Origin: Flaveria trinervia
Lineage: Eukaryota; Streptophyta; Magnoliopsida; Asterales; Asteraceae
DNA: 64,000 nt
Reading direction: 5' to 3'
Assembly (NCBI GenBank): GCA_025506515.1
Contig: CM046458.1
Coordinates: 44,340,574-44,404,573, forward strand
Shown in pieces: positions 56,738 through 64,000 of the stretch. Positions within the stretch are counted from its first letter, which is position 1; each line of letters starts with the position of its first letter. The position numbers and the translations under genes are program-made. The notes under the pieces are model-generated. The model was not told the DNA's origin, searched no databases, and saw nothing but the letters and a program-made list of their open reading frames with translations.

Positions 56738-59270
56738 TTATTCTTCAGCATCTCCTGCAACATCTCCCTCTGAAGCTTCAGCACGTGATTCTTTATGGTT
56801 TCCTCTTGCATCACTAGCTCTGTCGGGATGAGCACTAGCCCTCTTAAATTGTTTTGCCAAATCTTGAATATCCATGTTAAGGTCATCTTGAACCCTTACC
56901 CTTTCAGCTAACTTCTTCACCTCTGAGCTCACCCCTCTAATCTTGTTGGCTACATTAATAAAAAGACTAGCTTCTTTCTGAGTCTCTTCCCCAGCCCCAG
57001 CCTTTATGTGATTCTCACACAACACCAATAAATCTTCATCATAGAAAGTAAACAGTTCAATAGGATCAAAAACTTTAAACTCTTTGCCATTCTTCACCCT
57101 AATCATAGCTTCCCCAGTGTTATTATCATCAAACCCTTTTTTGAAAATCCTATCACAGTTGGGGAAGGGGATCAGATAATCTCAATCTCTTAACTGTCTT
57201 TGTCGGTTTAGTTCTCTGAATAATTCGCCCCTTTCTTGTTTCCCAGTCCTTATCTTTCTTTGACCTTCTCCGTTCTGCCTTCATGTAACCAAATGATTTG
57301 AAGTTGTCATTAAGCCCGTTTTGTATTTCTTTGATCAGAAGTGTGGCTCTCTCTCTCAAATGTGCATTCAGAAGTGGTAGAGCTACCAGACGCGTAAGGT
57401 CCCATTTAGGCAAGGACTTTAAAGCCTTCCTGTTATGCAAATAACTAATATTACCTCCCCTCCTCTTAATCATGAACATTTTTAGCCCGGGATTATAAGC
57501 CCAACTGATAATCTTCTTGTTGGCCTCCTGTTTACTCAACCTTCCCATATGTTGGAACAAGGGAGTGAATTCTTCAGGTTCATTCACTTTTACAAACCAG
57601 TCGGCTCTATCCAACTCAAACACATCTTCAGCATCCTCCCCTTTCTTTGCCACATAAATCAAATGCCGCTCATCAACTTCATAGAACTGCGGTTTAGAAT
57701 CATAGTCTATGAGTTGTTCAAATTCAACTTCTTCATCAATCAACCCCTTCCCTTTTTCATCATATCTTTCCACAGACTTCTCTCTTATTACTTCTTCTCC
57801 AACTAAATCCTTCTCTACATCAAGACCCAAGTCAACAAATCCAGCCTCAAAAATTTCTTCATCATTCTCTCCTCCAACAACCTCAGCTCTAGCTTCACAA
57901 TCTCCAACATCAATGGTTGTTGCACCGGATGTGCCCTCTCCTGCCTTGGATGAAGTACCCATATTCAGAAATGAATACTTTGAAGTGTCAGCCAGATCAT
58001 CTAACTCAGATGGAGTTAGTTGATCAGGCAGGCCGACAGCAGCTTTCAGATGTGCGATCTCCTTAAATAACTTCTTTAGTAGGCAGTGTTGATCAACAAG
58101 CATCTTCTTCATGCCTTCTATTACCTTATCTTTTTGTTGTTCTCGAATCTCTTGATTGGTAAGTTTTGTTTTGATCATGCTTAGTTCCTTAGCCAAAGAG
58201 GTACTAAGATTGTGAATCATGTCTTCATCAAAGTTTCCTCTTTCCTCCCTTCTTTCAGTGAAACCTTCATGTCTCTATTTAGTACGCCTCTCAGGTTCTG
58301 CAGTATGGGCTTTCTTCTTTGATATTCTTTCCTTCTCTACTCTTATCTCTTCAGCTTGTTCATTTAAATCTTCCTCAAAATCATAATCTTTTTCCTTAGC
58401 ATATCTTTTTCTTTTCTTTGTTGCTTCAGATCACTGTACCCTGGATTCTACAGTTCTTTTGTTCTATGATTCATCCACCCGTTTAATATAACTCCATCTC
58501 TCTCGAGAGTACATATTTTCCCAATCATGGGTGATCTTTCCACTAAAATCATGATGAATTGCACAGCAGTAAGCAAAAATTCGAGGGTTCATTTGTACTA
58601 GCCTCTTTTCCTCACTATGTTTTGGTGCATTTGGTATAAGATCATCAAAAATCATCTAAAGAAAACAGGGATATAACAGCCATTTGTCTTTCTTCAAGGC
58701 CATCACGTTCTCAGCCATGCAAGCAAATATTAGTTTGGCAATGTCGGCCTTCTCTCCTTTGCAACGTAACACCATTGCCTTTGCCCAATCAATGTTTAGT
58801 CCGTCTCATCCACCTTTGCTGTGATCAAGACACATAATAAAAACATGAGCAATAAACCTCCACTCCTTGGACAGAATTGTCTTCTTGATCTCCTTGCGGG
58901 AAACAAAAGCTGGCCCCTCATATCCCATGCTACTAAAGGCTCGGAACACCTCTGAATCCGTCATAGTAACTTCATCTATAGAATCCTCTTCTAGTGTCAA
59001 TATCCTCGAAACGGTCTGAGCAGTAATGGTCACTTCGTGATCTAGGACTTTAGCAGTAATTTGTTGTGATTTTGCTCGTGTATCATACTCAGCAGATCTC
59101 CAAAAATCTCTAATTTGAAGATCATAAATCGTGGTCGAAGGAGATATGGGATAAGCTATGGGTGATCTTTGCAGCCATCTAATGCAGTCTCTAAACCCAG
59201 TAGCCTTAGGATGTGTGTCATCCAGAATAACAGTAATATTATTCCGCTCATCGAACTTTAAGTTAGCCAT
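56738..59270 (-). pseudogene. Element D ORF3 (extra Sirevirus ORF), frameshifted
   Basis: Starts MANLKFDERNNITVILDDTH at 59270. The N-terminal region contains FRDCIRWLQRSPIAYPIS, TIYDLQIRDFWRSAEYD, EVTITAQTVSRILTLEED and IDWAKAMVLRCKGEKADIA-like pieces, structurally parallel to FLLN...QFW...VVITPATIRKIL in C2. Then KDKWLLYPCFL-like sequence, a Glu/Lys-rich part, a 355-residue frame (58220-57153) with a coiled-coil start (LAKELSMIKTKLTNQEIREQ) and a last frame (57106-56738) ending ASEGDVAGDAEE. Stops and frameshifts lie near 58800, 58660, 58460, 58230 and 57130. Sequence identity with C ORF3 is low but the layout is the same. Function unknown. Confidence 0.65.
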
Positions 59271-59344
59271 TTGATCTTGAAGAAGAGACCAGATAAGTTA
59301 AATAAGAATTTAAGGAATTAAAAAATAAAATTAAATTAAAAAAA

Positions 59345-60060
59345 ATTTGTTTGCCGAAAGAATAGTTTCCCTAACAGTTTCAGCCGGCGAAAGTCTAGTT
59401 TCGCTGAGAGTTTCGGCTAGGGAAAATGTAGTTTCGCGAGCTAAAACATATCAATTTCGCTGACCAAGGAAGATAGTTTCGACCGGGAGAAACTGACAAG
59501 CATAAGATCATATCCGGCGAAACTGAAGCTAGGTCAGCGAAACTGTTAGGTTCGCATGGATAGAGTAACCTCACAGTTTCGCTGAATAATAAAGAACTTT
59601 CGTTCAGTTTCGCAGGATAACCAGTACTTTCGCTTGATGAATAGCGAAGACACCGAAGAGACACTATCAAATAGAGTGAGAATGTGTTATTATTAATAAG
59701 TTTTAAAGAATGTCCAAGGTTCGAAACTCACATGCGACCAGAAAACAACCAAAACACCTAAACAACAATCAAAACACACTAATCCACAGAAACAGTTACG
59801 GGAAAGGCCTAAGAAGGAGGAAATTACGAAAGTGCGAAAGTGTGAGGAGGTAATTTCCCAGAAGGACTTAAATAGGAAATAGTTTCGCATGCTGCGAAAC
59901 TGTAGTTTCGCCAAACGAAACAGCTGTTTCACTCGGCGAAGTTGCAATTTCGTCAGTCGAAATCCGGATCAAAATGATATCGCTTATATTGAGAATGTTA
60001 AACGAAATTGCAATTTCGTCTAGCCAAACACATAGCGAAAGTATAGTTTCGCTGATATTT
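59345..60060. repeat. AGTTTCGC/GCGAAACT array in pol-ORF3 spacer of element D
   Basis: About 25-30 copies of TTTCGC, GCGAAA, AGTTTCGC and CGAAACTG-type half-sites in both orientations are spread over 700 bp upstream of the ORF3 ATG, the same motif as in the LTR. A TATA-like CCTATTTAAGT (sense) lies inside it at 59867-59877. Some copies lie downstream of that box. Confidence 0.9.
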
Positions 60061-61100
60061 ATTTATTTAATTTATTTATTTTTTATCTTTTTGATTTTTT
60101 TATTAAAAAAAACAAACATGAAAGAGCTCAAGATTGATCAAAGATCACATCCTCAAGATAAATATAACACAAAGATGAATTAGATCATCGATCGGTAATG
60201 AGATCACATTGATAACAAAATGTGATCACAGTCTTTCAATGATTTTGAAATTCTAAAAACAGATCAATAACGTCTGCTGATATGTTTGTCCACTTAAACC
60301 TATGCCTTATCCTTTTCAACAAACAGCATATGATTTGTTAAGGTTCGATTAGATGCCTTAGAATGTTAGGACCCCACAATCATTTGGCAAAAATCCTCAC
60401 CCAACCTTAGGATTTCTTGAATTTTGGCACGATCTTTACAGAGTAAGGTTTGTGCATTAGTGTGCAAGAGAGTATTATTCAGAATATTGCATTCAAATAT
60501 GAAATCATCATTTAGATGATGTGATACAAATTAGATCAAATAGGTGAGAGCTCCAGGTCTATACTCACATATAACAAAGGAGATGACCATTAAATCTTGT
60601 GCCGATGAGAGCTCCAGGTCAGTACCACCGTACAGTAGAGGAGATCATCGCTCCAGGTCAGTACCACCGTACAGCAGATGAGATAAGCACAAGTACAAGA
60701 CACATAAATACACCAGACATCACTCATGGATAGGGCAAATATGATTGTATAAAGGTGATAAATATCAATTCTCAATTCGATTTTTGTCAGGACTCAGTTT
60801 TCGTGCAGGCCAAAATTATTTCGTAAATCCGGACATCCTTAAGCATATATTTAGTGTAAATCAAAATGCTCCTGCTTACTTTATTTGTCAGCCTGAGTCT
60901 ATCAAGCATATCATTACAGAATTTGTTTGTTTGAGCATTATTATTAATATTTTTTTATAGAGGATGTGAAAGAGATAACAACATCAATTACTATCATTTA
61001 TCATTTTAAGTACCAATCATGCAAAAATTAACATATCCAGAGGAGATAAAATCATTTCTCGTCATTTCAAAATTAACACCCTGATTATTGAAATGTTCCC
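60061..61100. other. Element D spacer, pol-proximal part
   Basis: No gene seen. It contains an AT-rich low-complexity tract (60060-60115), a 9-bp perfect inverted repeat GATCACATT/AATGTGATC at 60202-60227, and a short tandem repeat at 60545-60690. Confidence 0.55.
60545..60690. repeat. ~50-bp tandem repeat in element D spacer
   Basis: GCTCCAGGTCAGTACCACCG followed by TACAG.AGA.GAGAT occurs at about 60609 and 60650. A more diverged unit (GAGCTCCAGGTCTATACTCA) is at about 60547. Confidence 0.8.
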
Positions 61101-64000
61101 TCAAAATTTATTATAGCATAGAGAACAATTCATAACAACATGGTTTATCAAAAATTTTGTGAAAAGATCAGCTTTTGATTTTTTGTGTCAATGGGTATAA
61201 TATCAATAAAACCATTTTTTTGGGCATCACGAATTGCATGAATCCGAGTTTCAATGTGCTTGGTTCGGGAATGATGAATAGGATTTTTAGCAATCCCAAT
61301 GGCTGCTTCGTTGTCGCAAAACAACGACATGTGGAGAAAGTTAATTCCATAGTCAATCATTTGGTGTTGAATCCAAAGAACTTGGGAACAACAGCTAGAG
61401 GCAGCAATGTATTCTGCTTCTCCTGTAGAAAGAGAGACAGTAGTCTGTTTCTTGCTTTGCCATGACACTAGACAATTTCCCAAGTATTGACATCCTCCGG
61501 ACACCGATTTTCTGTTTAACCTGCAACCATTAGAATCACTGTCAGGATAAGCATGTAGATCAAAATTCCCTCCATAAGGATACCATACACCTAAATGGGA
61601 TGAGCCTTTGAGATAACGAAATATTCTCTTAACAGCTTTCTCATGTGACTCTTTTGGGGCTGACTGATATCGAGCACAGTATCCTACAACAAAAGTGATA
61701 TCAAGACCACTGGCTGTAAGATACATAAGGGAACCGATCATAGATCTATAGAGATGAGGATCAACATGTTTCCCGTTCTCATCAGGAGTGAGACAAGTGT
61801 GAGCAGTAAAGAGAGTCAATTCAGGAGAGGTGTCATCCATCTTGAATTTCTTCAAGATTTCATTAGTATACTTCTCCTGATGAATAAGAATTCCTTCTTG
61901 CTTTTGTTCAACTTGTAAACCAAGAAAGAAACACATTTCTCCCATCATACTCATTTCAAACCATTGATGCATCACCTCTTCGAACTCTCGACATAATAGT
62001 GAGTTAGTAGATCCAAAAATGATATCGTCAACATAAACTTGGACGAAAAACATTCACCATTCACTTCCTTTTTGAAGAGAGTCATATCGATGGTACCACG
62101 AGAGAATGATTGCTTAATAGATACTGTGTTACGGTCTCATACCAGATTCTAGGTCCTTGATGAAGACCATACAGCGACTTATCAAGCTTATAGACTTTAT
62201 TTGAAAGTTAGGATCCTCAATACCTGGTGGTTGACACACAAATATCTCCTCATCAATGTCCCCGTAAAGAAAAGCACACTTAACATCCATCTGATAGTCC
62301 TTGAAGTGTTTATAGGCAGCATAAGTGAGAAAGATCCTGATTGCTTCAAGACGGGCGACAGGAGCGAAGACTTCGGTATAGTCAATCCCTTATTCTTGAG
62401 CAAAACCTTGCACAACGAGTCTAGGCTTGTTACGCATCACCACTCCACGATCATCCGCTTTGTTCTTAAACCCCATTTCGTACCAATTGGGCATTTGTTG
62501 GGAGGCAAGTCAACCAAGGTCCAAAGTTTAAGCTTTCTGAATTGTTGAAGCTCCAATCCCAGCATGGATCTAGTAAAGCGGCATGCACATTTTCGGGATA
62601 GTTTGAGAAATGAAGCAGGAAAAGAGACAGATATTAATTAAACCAGATTGACTCTACGTCCGAACACCATCTGTGATAGATCCAATAACATTATCAAGAG
62701 GATGATCTTTCAATGTTTTGTAGTCGGTGTGTGAAGGGAAGGTGTGTGGAGAAGTTTCACTCACAGATTGTGTAGGATTAGATGAGGGAGAAGGAGATGA
62801 AATAGGTTGTGAGGGGATAGATGTTGGTGATGAAGAAGGAGATGTTGGTGAAGAAGAATCCAATAATAGAGATGATGAACTAACATAAGCTGAAATGGCA
62901 TCATTTGCAGACGGGGTGGAATGAACAGGTGATGAAGTAGAGGAGATAATATTTGTTTGAACATTTGGAGGGGATGCATCATCGTCGAAAGCAGGAAGAT
63001 TGAATGAATTAAACACAATTTCAGAGTCAAAGAACCATGCTGGTTCAGATCGAACATCGGAAAATTAGACTCCTGCCAATCAACATAGAACGACTCTTGA
63101 ACGATACATGTTCTCTTGTTATCAACTCGATAGGCCTTTTGAGAAGAAGAGTATCCGACAAAGTAACATTCATCAGACACAGCACCAAACTTTGTCTTCT
63201 GTGATTGAGTATTCAGAAGAGTGCATGAACATCCAAATGGTCGAAAGAAGTCAATTAATGGTTTCCTTTTATGAAAAAGTTCATAAGGAGTCTTCTTCTT
63301 ATCCTTGATAATCGACACTCGATTTAAAACATATGAAGCACAATTTACTGCTGCAGCCCAAAAGATAATGGGTAAAGTGGATTCTATCAGCATTTTACGT
63401 GTAGCTTCAATGAGAGTGCGATTCTTTCGTTTAGCTACACCATTCTGTTGAGGTGTCCTGGCGGCACTGAACTGTCTTACAATCCCCTTTTGAGCATAGA
63501 ATGAATCAAGAATCTGATTTTTGAATTCAGTGCCCTTGTCGCTTCTCAGACCCATAACCTTTCTCTTGCTGATGGTCTCGATAGAAAGAATTAATCTCTG
63601 TAATTCTTCAGCAACCTCTCCTTTATGAGCAAGGAATCTCACCCATGAATATATGGAGAAATCATCTGTAACAACAAGGCAAAAAGATTTTTTAGCAATA
63701 GATTTAACGCTAATTGGCCAAACAAAAATCAGTATGTAACAACTCGAGAGGACAAGATATGTTGTTTTCAAGTTTCGGCTTATGTGGTTTCTTGTGTATT
63801 TTGCCCTTGGCACACGCCATACATTTTTCATTAACAGAAAAATCTTTTGAAGGAAGTCCTCTCCCAAGATTGTTTTTTACTAATTTGTTAATAATTTTAA
63901 AATTAACATGGCCTAATCGACGATGTGATAAAAGAGATTCAAAGGTTGAAGCTTTAGAAAGAAGATAAGTTGTAGTAGACATTGACTCGCTGGAGTTCAT
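61100..64000 (-). pseudogene. pol: Element D pol (IN-RT-RNaseH), frameshifted, partial
   Basis: At the right edge, SHRRLGHVNFKIINKL...CMACAKGK is the pre-integrase zinc motif. The integrase frame (63867-62761) holds VTDDFSIYSWVRF, LRSDKGTEFKN and NGVAKRKNRTLIEA, where the catalytic Glu is Lys. Next come CSCTLLNTQSQKTKFGAVSD, a Ser/Pro-rich linker (62654-63016) ending LDNVIGSITDGVRT, broken RT (62640-62050, GLHQGPRIWYE) and then VQVYVDDIIFGS, which keeps the RT active site. RNase H has YPDSDSNGCRL, EAEYIAASSC and LFCDNEAAIG, followed by ADLFTKF. Frameshifts lie near 63715, 62900, 62200 and 62060. Protease and gag are beyond the window. Confidence 0.85.

Larger units (their letters stand above)
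56138..64000 (-). mobile_element. Ty1/copia (Sirevirus-like) element D, continues beyond right edge
   Basis: Minus orientation: putative 3' LTR (56138-56657), polypurine tract, ORF3 (56738-59270), motif-rich spacer (59345-61100) and pol (61100 to the edge, IN upward). Gag and 5' LTR lie outside the window. The LTR and spacer share the AGTTTCGC/GCGAAACT motif. Without the second LTR the left boundary is inferred. Confidence 0.75.

Noticed and set aside
59693..59947. 84-codon minus frame with Cys/Phe-rich sequence in the D spacer
   Set aside because: It lies across the TTTCGC array and leader with no homology. It starts before the TATA-like box and is probably chance.

Overview
This is eukaryotic, AT-rich repeat DNA, almost certainly from a plant nuclear genome. 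It is packed with plant-type Ty1/copia retrotransposons primed by initiator tRNA-Met, a MULE-like terminal-inverted-repeat element and a Helitron/Pif1 helicase remnant. The gag, pol and third-ORF proteins resemble those I know from Asteraceae, but that placement is only an impression. I see no intact host gene, no tRNA, no rRNA and no CRISPR array. Every large coding region belongs to a mobile element and nearly all are broken by frameshifts or stops.

Layout. 1-6285: AT-rich non-coding DNA with (AT)n microsatellites and a minus-strand LTR-like fragment at the left edge. It includes a direct tandem duplication of about 2.28 kb (1710-3985 and 3986-6285). Each copy carries a ~1 kb element with ~190-bp imperfect terminal inverted repeats around a transit-peptide-like exon fragment. 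6286-6830: Pif1/Helitron helicase remnant. 6969-9117: copia element 'A', one LTR plus gag, truncated. 10371-47142: an old copia element 'B' in plus orientation, with LTRs at 10371-11179 and 46310-47142. Two elements of one younger family, 'C', are nested inside its third ORF: C1 (19686-31780, plus, target-site duplication GAGGA) and C2 (32967-45408, minus, TSD GGGCC). 47645-55718: a different copia element 'E' (minus, TSD AATAA, no third ORF). It splits a degraded minus-strand third-ORF-like sequence. 56138-64000: copia element 'D' (minus), running off the right edge.

How the parts work together. Elements B, C1, C2 and D share the order LTR - gag - pol (PR-IN-RT-RNaseH) - spacer - extra ORF (ORF3) - LTR, which is the Sirevirus layout. 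A has a Sirevirus-like gag but ends before pol. D's gag and 5' LTR lie outside the window. Each family carries its own short palindrome-rich motif: CAGTCG/CGACTG in A, CTTCsGAAG in B, CAGTAGTT/AACTACTG and CAGCTGTT/AACAGCTG in C, AGTTTCGC/GCGAAACT in D. Palindromes upstream of the LTR TATA box are known in Sireviruses. The less expected point is that B, C and D repeat the same family-specific array a second time, in the spacer between pol and ORF3. In C1, C2 and B the spacer array is followed by a TATA-like box and then the ORF3 start codon. This looks like a second, LTR-style promoter dedicated to ORF3. It is the most interesting signal I see here.
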